Shown here: positions 6,938 through 11,542 of the stretch, piece after piece
Layout: each line of letters starts with the position of its first letter
Position numbering within the stretch: the stretch's first letter is position 1
NCBI GenBank assembly: GCA_947258895.1
Contig: CAMYKE010000095.1
Location: 1-11,542 of the forward strand
DNA: 11,542 bases
Origin: an uncultured Pseudomonadales bacterium
Lineage (GTDB): Bacteria > Pseudomonadota > Gammaproteobacteria > Pseudomonadales > IMCC2047
Direction of reading: 5' to 3'
Translations under genes and position numbers: made by a program
The notes under the pieces: generated by a model
Database searches by the model: none
Told to the model about the DNA's origin: nothing
Seen by the model: only the letters and a program-made list of their open reading frames with translations

Positions 6938-7123
6938 ATGTCTGAAACGGCAGTGTATGGAGATGGTATTGAAGCCGAAATCGAATATTTTGAAAACGTT
7001 TATCCAGTTGCTCAACGAAAAGGAAATACTCTGGCAGCAGGGCTTTGGTGGTTTGTTTATGTGTTTTCCCAAGAAGAACGATGCCAAATCTGTAGAAGAG
7101 AAAATGAAAAATGTACACATTAA
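6938..7123 (+). CDS. Doubtful small ORF with a possible C-terminal zinc site
   Basis: The 61-residue frame starts at ATG 6938, about ten bases after an AGGA. It ends CQICRRENEKCTH, in which C49, C52, C59 and H61 could form a zinc knuckle. Its stop is 13 bases before hairpin copy C, the same spacing as between the HEPN-like gene and copy B, and this is the main reason to take it seriously. A competing frame (6957-7166, 69 aa, starting MEMVLKPKSNILKTF) overlaps almost all of it and reads through copy C; it looks equally protein-like. I do not recognise either product. Confidence 0.3.
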   Translation: MSETAVYGDGIEAEIEYFENVYPVAQRKGNTLAAGLWWFVYVFSQEERCQICRRENEKCTH

Positions 7124-7136
7124 TGATCCGACAACT

Positions 7137-7170
7137 ACTACTTGCGGGACCGAAAGGTATCGCTAGTAGT
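7137..7170 (+). repeat. Hairpin element, copy C
   Basis: Two 15-nt arms (7137-7151, 7156-7170) enclose a GAAA loop, a GNRA-type tetraloop. Thirteen of 15 positions pair. The core is GGGACC-GAAA-GGTATC, and the outer stem ACTACT/AGTAGT differs in sequence from copies A and B but still pairs. CTTTAAC follows, not a U tract. Confidence 0.65.
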
Positions 7171-7721
7171 CTTTAACAATGCCTTCTGTTTGCCAATTGA
7201 TATCAAGCTTTTCTGAACGTTGGCCAGCCAAATCGATCGACTGCAGCCAGGGCGGACCGGTGATTGGCTAATTTCGCGAGCTGGTTCCGCATTAGACGCC
7301 GCATTGCGGACTGTCGACGGAAGAGGCTGCGAACAGGTACTTTCGCCCCGTTCCGGTCTTTCCGGATCGGCGCCCAAAAACATTCACTTTTGGGCGGAAA
7401 ATGCCGGAATGTTCTAGGAGTACACTTCACTGAGCTTTCAGAACCGCGAATCGTACTCCCCATTTCGGCCAGCAAGGGCCATTCCCTTTGTCGATGAGTT
7501 TTGATCTATTCGATTGTCCGCTGTCGACGCATGAAGTGCGGCTCTCGCCTACGAATTTTGCAAGAAAGAATAAACCTTCTCTGGAAGTTGATGTATTCGG
7601 GAGGGGACATCTAAAACCGCAGCCATCACTCCATTTCCCCTGGATTTCTGATTTCCCCCGCAGCATTTACAGGAAAGTAATCTGCGGAGAGAAACTCTCA
7701 TACTTCCGCTTTTCAACACCG
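7171..7721. other. Gene-less stretch, probably decayed DNA
   Basis: No frame on either strand gives a recognisable protein. The clearest structure is a perfect 9-bp stem, CGCCCAAAA with TTTTGGGCG, at 7371-7396 with an 8-nt loop and no U tract. AGCCA...TGGCT flanks GGACCGGT at about 7241-7268 and may be a degenerate relative of the hairpin family, but I would not insist on it. A GCGGA...TCCGC stem followed by TTTT lies at about 7684-7713, just beyond the 3' end of the dehalogenase but in the opposite sense. Confidence 0.45.
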
Positions 7722-8396
7722 CTACCAATCCGTAACTTCACCGGCAAGCTCCCGAAGACCGTTGATTCTGAGCGTTGGCTCAATTCCCCAGGGATCGAAT
7801 ACCAGATCACTGGATCGTTGCACCCAGGCTGCGCGCAGACCATGCGAGATCGCGCCGATTACATCAAACGGGTTGCTGGATATCAGCCAGGTTTCGTTGG
7901 CCGATGCTGAGGTCACTTGCAACAGGTGTTCATAAACATCAGGATTCGGTTTGAAAGTTTGTTTGTCATCGACACTGACCACATCCTCGAATAGATCGCG
8001 GATACCGGCGGTCACCAGCAATGCATTAACAGCATTAGCCGTCCCGTTTGAGAATGCGTACGAGGAGTACCCGAGGGCGTTTAAGCCTTCCAAAGATTCT
8101 TTAACATCTTCGAATGCCGGTAGCTTGCAATACTCGGCCAGGAGTTCCACTTTCTCGTCGGCAGTTAATCTCGTCTTGAGGTAGTCGCTGGCGTAGTCCA
8201 GCGCATGGCGTGTACATTCGTCGAAAGTTACGTAACTGCGCATCAAGCCGCGACGAAACGAATACTCCAGTTGCTTCTCCCGCCAAACGCGGGAGAATTC
8301 TTTTGCCTGGCTGCCGACAAATTGGTGCAACTTGACCACAACACCCTGTGTATCGATCAAGGTTCCATATACATCGAAAGCGAGTATTGCCGGCAT
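7722..8396 (-). CDS. L-2-haloacid dehalogenase (HAD type II)
   Basis: This 224-residue cytoplasmic HAD enzyme should hydrolyse L-2-haloacids (such as 2-chloropropionate) to D-2-hydroxyacids with an aspartyl-ester intermediate. All residues known from L-DEX enzymes are present at a constant offset of two: nucleophile D8 and T12 (FDVYGTLID), R39 (WREKQLEYSF), S116-N117 (FSNGT), K149 (FKPNPDVY), Y155, S173, N175 and D178 (ISSNPFD). Full conservation, including the Arg and Tyr of the dehalogenase pocket, argues against a generic phosphatase. The start at 8396 has a GAGGGA Shine-Dalgarno somewhat far upstream. The gene is last in a minus-strand series that begins at the ahpD-like gene, so it may share that promoter, though an 83-bp gap and a dead gene separate them. 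Confidence 0.9.
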   Translation of the reverse strand: MPAILAFDVYGTLIDTQGVVVKLHQFVGSQAKEFSRVWREKQLEYSFRRGLMRSYVTFDECTRHALDYASDYLKTRLTADEKVELLAEYCKLPAFEDVKESLEGLNALGYSSYAFSNGTANAVNALLVTAGIRDLFEDVVSVDDKQTFKPNPDVYEHLLQVTSASANETWLISSNPFDVIGAISHGLRAAWVQRSSDLVFDPWGIEPTLRINGLRELAGEVTDW

Positions 8397-8479
8397 AATT
8401 TCTACTTCCCTCTTTCCAATTTTATTTGCGCCTTGATCGACCTTAACGGCAGGTGCCGCCTGGCTTTCAGCGGTTCTCC

Positions 8480-8680
8480 CTAAGCGTCCTGTCGCTCAAT
8501 CAACACTTTCGTTACGAGCAATCTTGCCAAAGTGCCCACGACGACCACCATAAGTAACGCCAGTGGTACCGTTTACCCGACAGCATTTTACCAGAGCTCA
8601 AGGAATGGGGATCCCTCTGGTAAACCTTGGTAAACCAGAATAGCCGGCATGCCGAGCATCATCGTCGGCATCATTATCAT
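8480..8680 (-). pseudogene. DUF2798-like small membrane protein remnant with two nonsense codons
   Basis: One continuous minus-strand frame reads MIMMPTMMLGMPAILVYQGL, then PEGSPFLELW, TAA (8590-8588), NAVG, TAA (8575-8573), then TVPLALLMVVVVGTLARLL and a natural TAG at 8482-8480. The pattern of two membrane helices, a residue such as W before a short loop, and a terminal basic helix (ARLLVTKVLIERQ) matches DUF2798-type proteins of about 70 residues. Another in-frame TAA precedes the first Met at 8698-8696. With both stops the product would be a 30-residue fragment. It sits between the small membrane gene and the dehalogenase on the same strand, so it was probably part of the same operon. Family assignment is from memory of the pattern. 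Confidence 0.55.
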
Positions 8681-8732
8681 TGCCCTGAGCGGAGCTTAAA
8701 ATTTATACCGTATTTTATTTACAAATACATCC

Positions 8733-9113
8733 TCAGTTGGTTGCGTTGTTTAGCCCAGCTTCGTGCGTGGAAGCTGTAAATATCGTCGTTCTCTGGTTTG
8801 TTCGACGTAAATACATGCTCAAGCAAACCAGGAGTAAAATTACAACCGTCAGGTACAAAGGCTTTGTTCCCAGGGATAATGTCTCGGCCGGTACGTTTGG
8901 GTGGAGATGCACATAGATTGCAACCAGCATGATGATCGCAATCCCGAAATTTGCTATGAAAAAGGCACCATCCTCAGCGGCAGGAGAAAGCCTTCTGCCG
9001 ATACACAACAGGATGAAAAGCGTAATCCCGGTTGAAATCTCGCCGATTTGTCCCGCGGGATTGGAAAGGGTTGGAAAAGGCGATCCACTCAACGCGATTT
9101 GATTGGCGAACAT
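8733..9113 (-). CDS. Small four-helix membrane protein, 5' end probably disrupted
   Basis: The open frame from ATG 9113 gives 126 residues with three hydrophobic helices (about 28-43, 52-68, 86-102) and the phrase YVHLHPNVPAETLSLGTKP. This is familiar from uncharacterised DoxX-like integral membrane proteins of 130-145 residues. There is no Shine-Dalgarno before 9113. The frame is open further upstream and reads VKFFEPFTS directly before the Met, which is how the first loop of such proteins usually looks. The expected first helix (ITGFPGALLLMGG) is found just upstream in another frame, ending at TAA 9139-9137. A frameshift near 9140-9155 therefore appears to separate the N-terminal helix from the rest. 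Function unknown; it is likely co-transcribed after the ahpD-like gene. Confidence 0.55.
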   Translation of the reverse strand: MFANQIALSGSPFPTLSNPAGQIGEISTGITLFILLCIGRRLSPAAEDGAFFIANFGIAIIMLVAIYVHLHPNVPAETLSLGTKPLYLTVVILLLVCLSMYLRRTNQRTTIFTASTHEAGLNNATN

Positions 9114-9215
9114 AGAGGTAAAGGGCTCGAAAAATTTTACCGTTCCCCTCCCATCAACAGGAGCGCTCCAGGAAAGCCGGTGATTATTTTTTCGGATTTC
9201 TGTGCCGCACTAGTA
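9114..9215 (-). pseudogene. Out-of-frame N-terminal part of the small membrane protein
   Basis: Minus-strand frame reading QKSEKIITGFPGALLLMGGE and then arginine followed by TAA at 9139-9137. It gives the missing first transmembrane helix of the 8733-9113 protein. Joining it to VKFFEPFTSMF requires one frame change near 9140-9155. No ATG opens this frame close by, so the original start may also be lost. Confidence 0.4.
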
Positions 9216-9308
9216 CTGGAGTTGCGCAGTAAAAAGTACCCTGCGGTGGACGTGAGAACTACGACGATCCTAATGAGTAACGGCTCTGTAGCATGCGAGT
9301 TAAGTGTA

Positions 9309-9863
9309 TTAGGCAACCTTTTGCCAATCGAACTTTCTGAACGGAGCGTCCACGGGTGTATTGGCGAGGTGGTTGGTGTAGTTCGACATTACCTTCTGGG
9401 AAACCACAAGAATTACCTCCAGAATTTGACGCTTGGTGAAGCCGGCGTCAAGAAACGCCTGCACCGCCTGGTCATTTACGTTGCCGCGCTCTCGCACCAC
9501 AGTAAGGGTAAACGTGCGTAACGCTTCTAAACGGGCGTTGGGCAGCGGCGTTTCATTGCGCAGCGCATCCGAGATCTCCTCGCTGACACCCATCATCGCA
9601 GCGATGCCGGTATGGGCGGGTACACAGTAATGGCATGCGTGTTCAACGTTGACGGTTTGCCATGCAACGGTCATCTCGTCCTTGTCAAAGCTGGAGTTCT
9701 CAACCAGCTCGTGAGCCGTTTTATAGGCTTGCAAGAGCCCTGGCGCCTCGGCCATGACCGCGTGCAGGCCCGGTACCATTCCATAAGATTTTTTCGAGTC
9801 GGCGAGCAGTGGTTTGCTGGCTTCAGGTGCGCTGGCTTCAGTGTGAAAAGTAAATTCAGTCAT
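9309..9863 (-). CDS. AhpD-like / carboxymuconolactone decarboxylase-family protein
   Basis: The 184-residue soluble protein carries the peroxidase signature of the AhpD-like group: E74-H-A-C77-H-Y-C80-V-P-A-H84, where the two cysteines form the redox pair and E74/H84 make the proton relay. A helical carboxymuconolactone-decarboxylase-type core (about 25-165) surrounds it. The CxxC points to thiol-dependent peroxidase or related redox activity, not to the decarboxylase. A good AGGAAA Shine-Dalgarno precedes ATG 9863. The gene is divergent from a TetR regulator, and palindromic sites lie in the shared promoter region, so induction by an electrophile or oxidant is a reasonable inference. It is the first gene of a minus-strand series ending in the haloacid dehalogenase. 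Confidence 0.88.
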   Translation of the reverse strand: MTEFTFHTEASAPEASKPLLADSKKSYGMVPGLHAVMAEAPGLLQAYKTAHELVENSSFDKDEMTVAWQTVNVEHACHYCVPAHTGIAAMMGVSEEISDALRNETPLPNARLEALRTFTLTVVRERGNVNDQAVQAFLDAGFTKRQILEVILVVSQKVMSNYTNHLANTPVDAPFRKFDWQKVA

Positions 9864-9910
9864 GACTATTTCCTGTTCAGAGTTGGGTTTGTTTGTAACG
9901 GTCGGTATAG

Positions 9911-9938
9911 ACTATCTTTGATTATACTGATCAGTCAA
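9911..9938 (-). promoter_or_regulatory. Promoter of the ahpD-like gene
   Basis: Read on the minus strand: TTGACT (9938-9933), a 16-nt spacer and GATAGT (9916-9911). The -35 is a five-of-six match. Its downstream edge overlaps the ACTGATCAGT palindrome, so a repressor bound there would block the polymerase. Confidence 0.5.
9926..9935. promoter_or_regulatory. Likely operator: ACTGATCAGT palindrome
   Basis: A perfect 10-bp palindrome overlaps the -35 of the ahpD-like promoter. TetR-family operators are short palindromes of this kind. A second recurrent motif, TCGGTATA, occurs at 9902-9909 (near the ahpD transcription start) and 10074-10081 (inside the tetR promoter spacer). Which of these the regulator binds cannot be told from one sequence. 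Confidence 0.45.
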
Positions 9939-10064
9939 TTTATTTATTAGATTATTTTTATGACTGAGTCCGATGAAAAGATTGATATGTAGGTTATTAA
10001 TTGAATAAACAGGAGATTTTATCACTTTACGAATCTTGTTGATGCGAAGCCGATGTCGTTTTTA

Positions 10065-10093
10065 TTGTATCAATCGGTATAAATGTGTTATAA
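10065..10093 (+). promoter_or_regulatory. Promoter of the TetR-family gene
   Basis: TTGTAT (10065-10070), a 17-nt spacer and TTATAA (10088-10093) lie about 40 bp before the ATG at 10131. The spacer contains TCGGTATA, also found at the ahpD promoter, which would allow autoregulation. Confidence 0.5.
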
Positions 10094-10130
10094 GTTAAGC
10101 CGCGACACTTGAGCGAGAGAAAGAACCAAT

Positions 10131-10712
10131 ATGCCCTGGGAAAAATCATTTGATGAAAAAGACGCGCTCGACAAGGCCATGCAAGTGTTTTGGCAGAAGG
10201 GTTTTGAACCTGCATCCATTGCAGACTTACTTGAAGAAACCGGGCTGAATAGGGGCAGTCTTTACAACGCATTTGGTGGTAAACAGCAGCTGTTCATCAA
10301 AGCGCTGCAGAGGTATGACCAGGACCGTCAAGACATGCTGGCCAGGCTGGAAGCGTTGGATAACCCGACCAAGGCGATCGTCACCTTCTTTGATACCACG
10401 GTTGCTAGAACTGCGGCCGACCCGGATCATAAAGGTTGTTTTTTATTCAATACCGCACTGGAGATCATGACGCACGATGCAGCAGTGAGTAAAATCGTCA
10501 CCAATGGTGTAAGGGAGATTGAGGCATTTTTTCGGCGCAGTATTGAAGTGGGGCAGGCACGCGGTGAGATGCCAGAAGAGCTCAACCCGCAATCCACGGC
10601 TAAAACACTGTTGGCGTTGGTTGTCGCTATTCGGGTGCTGGGTCGGGGGGTCTATACTGAGGACTCGCTTCGCTCCATCTCGGATCAGGCCAAGCGGATG
10701 ATTGGTGCATGA
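10131..10712 (+). CDS. TetR/AcrR-family transcriptional regulator
   Basis: The 193-residue protein has a typical TetR N-terminus: helix 1 (ALDKAMQVFWQKGF, 12-25), then the helix-turn-helix ASIADLLEETGLNRGSLYNAFGGKQQLF (28-55). The C-terminal two thirds are the ligand-binding and dimerisation domain (GCFLFNTALEIMTHD, TAKTLLALVVAIRVLGRG). The opening MPWEKSFDEKDALDKAM belongs to a common subgroup that often sits beside oxidoreductase or stress genes. The start has a GAGAGAAAG-type ribosome site. It is divergent from the ahpD-like gene across 267 bp containing palindromic candidate operators. A repressor of that gene and of itself is the simplest model; the inducer is unknown. Confidence 0.93.
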   Translation: MPWEKSFDEKDALDKAMQVFWQKGFEPASIADLLEETGLNRGSLYNAFGGKQQLFIKALQRYDQDRQDMLARLEALDNPTKAIVTFFDTTVARTAADPDHKGCFLFNTALEIMTHDAAVSKIVTNGVREIEAFFRRSIEVGQARGEMPEELNPQSTAKTLLALVVAIRVLGRGVYTEDSLRSISDQAKRMIGA

Positions 10713-10752
10713 CCGTCTCAAATTTGTGACCGCATCTTTGAAAAATATCTCC

Positions 10753-10772
10753 TGGACGGTTTTGACCGTTCA
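10753..10772 (+). terminator. Hairpin after the TetR gene, weak terminator candidate
   Basis: 8-bp stem including one G-T pair, with a TTTG loop, 40 bp after the stop codon. No T run follows, so Rho-independent termination is doubtful. Confidence 0.25.
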
Positions 10773-10943
10773 CTTGTGGACGATGCCTCCACCCGATATT
10801 ATTTAATACAGATAACGCTAGAGGATAATCATATTTCAGAGTCGGCCCTCGTAGCAGCTTATACTGCTCCCAATAGGCCGCTCATATCCCAGCGCGGAAT
10901 CCAGCGTGGAGATTTTTGTGGGCCTCTAAACTACACCACTGCC

Positions 10944-10964
10944 GGAGGGATAAGTACTCCCTCC
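10944..10964 (-). terminator. Hairpin after the flavoprotein gene, weak terminator candidate
   Basis: A perfect 7-bp stem (GGAGGGA/TCCCTCC) with a 7-nt loop, 34 bp beyond the stop of the minus-strand flavoprotein gene. No U tract follows on that strand. Confidence 0.3.
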
Positions 10965-10997
10965 CGCAGCCTCTCGGCGCAGCGCCTCTCGGCAACA

Positions 10998-11542
10998 TTA
11001 CGCACCTGGGCCACAGTCCATGCACCTTGCAACAACTTCCGGACCGATATGCAGGTTTCGATTCAGGACGCGGAGCGCTGTTCGAACGCCCTCCTCGACC
11101 ACCGGATGGTAGAAGGGCATATCCAGCATCTCGCTTACCGTCAGTCTTTGTTGTGCTGCCCAGGACAACAGGTGCGCGATGTGTTCGGCGCGTGGCCCAA
11201 ACATTTCCGCACCGAGAAACAATCCCGTGCCTTGTTCGGCATAGACCTTTAACATTCCCTTGTTGACGCCCATTACGCGGCTGCGTCCCTGGTCTTCAAA
11301 ACTGACTTCGCCGCTGGCGTAGCAGTCCTGGCATCTTGCCTCGACCTGATGCAAATTCAGTCCGACAGTCGCAATTTGGGGATCGGTAAACACAATGCCC
11401 AACGGGGTACGGCGCAGTCCGGCGCGCACATCTGGGAATCGCCCGGCATTATCGCCTGCTATACGACCCTCGTCGGCGGCCTCGTGCAGCAGCGGCAAAT
11501 CATTGCTCGCATCACCTGCGACGAAAATATGGCCCGGATTGG
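10998..11542 (-). CDS. Dihydrolipoamide dehydrogenase-like flavoprotein, C-terminal part
   Basis: The frame is open to the right edge, so about 181 C-terminal residues are present and the N-terminal FAD/NAD domains lie outside. The part seen starts with the second FAD-binding stretch, [20 protein letters not shown], with its conserved Gly-Asp. The class I pyridine nucleotide-disulphide oxidoreductase dimerisation domain follows: [44 protein letters not shown] and [15 protein letters not shown]. The HPxxEE holds the His-Glu base of lipoamide dehydrogenases. The active-site CxxxxC would be upstream, so mercuric reductase and soluble transhydrogenase cannot be fully excluded, although the sequence is closer to E3. 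The gene converges on tetR. No E1/E2 dehydrogenase gene is visible nearby. Confidence 0.87.
   Translation of the reverse strand, partial: NPGHIFVAGDASNDLPLLHEAADEGRIAGDNAGRFPDVRAGLRRTPLGIVFTDPQIATVGLNLHQVEARCQDCYASGEVSFEDQGRSRVMGVNKGMLKVYAEQGTGLFLGAEMFGPRAEHIAHLLSWAAQQRLTVSEMLDMPFYHPVVEEGVRTALRVLNRNLHIGPEVVARCMDCGPGA

Larger units (their letters stand above)
10713..10997. other. Convergent intergenic region with two hairpins and a short direct repeat
   Basis: No supported gene. TGGACGGT-TTTG-ACCGTTCA (10753-10772) forms an 8-bp stem 40 bp after the tetR stop. GGAGGGA/TCCCTCC (10944-10964) forms a 7-bp stem 34 bp after the flavoprotein stop. Neither is followed by a U tract, so they are weak terminator candidates for the convergent genes. 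GCCTCTCGGC occurs twice, 15 bp apart (10969-10978, 10984-10993). A plus-strand frame starting about 10728 (RIFEKYLLDGFDRSLVDD) looks briefly protein-like but leads nowhere. Confidence 0.45.

Noticed and set aside
6742..6945. 67-residue open frame reading through hairpin copy B
   Set aside because: It overlaps the HEPN-like gene's end and translates the hairpin itself; no ribosome site and no recognisable sequence.
5420..7170. Hairpin elements as integron attC sites
   Set aside because: Position after stop codons fits, but elements are only 30-34 nt, lack the RYYYAAC and GTTRRRY ends, and no integrase or attI is visible. Kept as an unassigned repeat family.
5420..7170. Hairpin elements as Rho-independent terminators or CRISPR repeats
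   Set aside because: No U tract follows any copy, and spacing is irregular (about 1350 and 370 bp), not spacer-sized.
7203..7666. Minus- and plus-strand open frames in the gene-less stretch
   Set aside because: Frames on both strands are of similar length, mutually overlapping and lack domains or ribosome sites, as expected from random open frames.
8101..8483. Open frames within and beside the dehalogenase gene
   Set aside because: They are antisense or out-of-frame shadows of a gene with a full set of catalytic residues.
10776..11266. Plus-strand open frames opposite the flavoprotein gene
   Set aside because: Most of their length is antisense to the clearly conserved dimerisation domain; the non-overlapping part shows no family.

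Overview
The window looks like a chromosomal stretch of a Gram-negative proteobacterium, most likely a gammaproteobacterium. The signs are two Sec-exported periplasmic binding proteins, a class III cyclase with an extracytoplasmic sensor, a TetR regulator with a divergent target, an E3-type flavoprotein, and mid-range GC. I cannot name a genus. No rRNA, tRNA, CRISPR array or intact transposase is visible.

Layout. (1) Positions 1-4983, minus strand: a GTG-started periplasmic solute-binding protein (4983-3610) is followed 16 nt later by a membrane adenylate/guanylate cyclase with HAMP and dCache-like sensor regions (3593-1398). After a gap of about 440 bp comes a polyol/sugar-type binding protein (959 to about 60) that is broken by an in-frame TAG and has lost its C-terminal third. 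The start of a further gene (12-1) has a perfect Shine-Dalgarno and runs off the left edge. (2) 4984-5534: intergenic, with three inverted repeats just upstream of the binding protein. (3) 5535-7171, plus strand: an accessory-looking stretch with an HD-domain protein frameshifted by a perfect 16-bp tandem duplication, a HEPN-like protein with an RX4H motif, and a doubtful small ORF. Three copies of a hairpin element (5420-5451, 6767-6796, 7137-7170) share a core but have arms that change in a paired way. (4) 7171-7721: no gene recognised. (5) 7722-9863, minus strand: an L-2-haloacid dehalogenase, a DUF2798-like remnant with two nonsense codons, a small membrane protein with a damaged 5' end, and an AhpD/carboxymuconolactone decarboxylase-like protein. 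(6) 10131-10712, plus strand: a TetR regulator divergent from the ahpD-like gene, with plausible promoters and operators between them. (7) 10998-11542, minus strand: the C-terminal part of a dihydrolipoamide dehydrogenase-like flavoprotein that runs off the right edge.

How the genes may work together. The binding protein and cyclase form a tight pair without a permease, which suggests a sensor in which a periplasmic ligand sets cAMP production. It lies upstream of what was a sugar or polyol ABC operon. The TetR-ahpD-membrane protein-DUF2798-dehalogenase block reads as a stress or xenobiotic-response cluster under one divergent promoter region, but its two small membrane genes are decaying. 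Several genes here carry inactivating lesions of different kinds, so the region appears to be eroding or the assembly contains errors. Read mapping would separate these.
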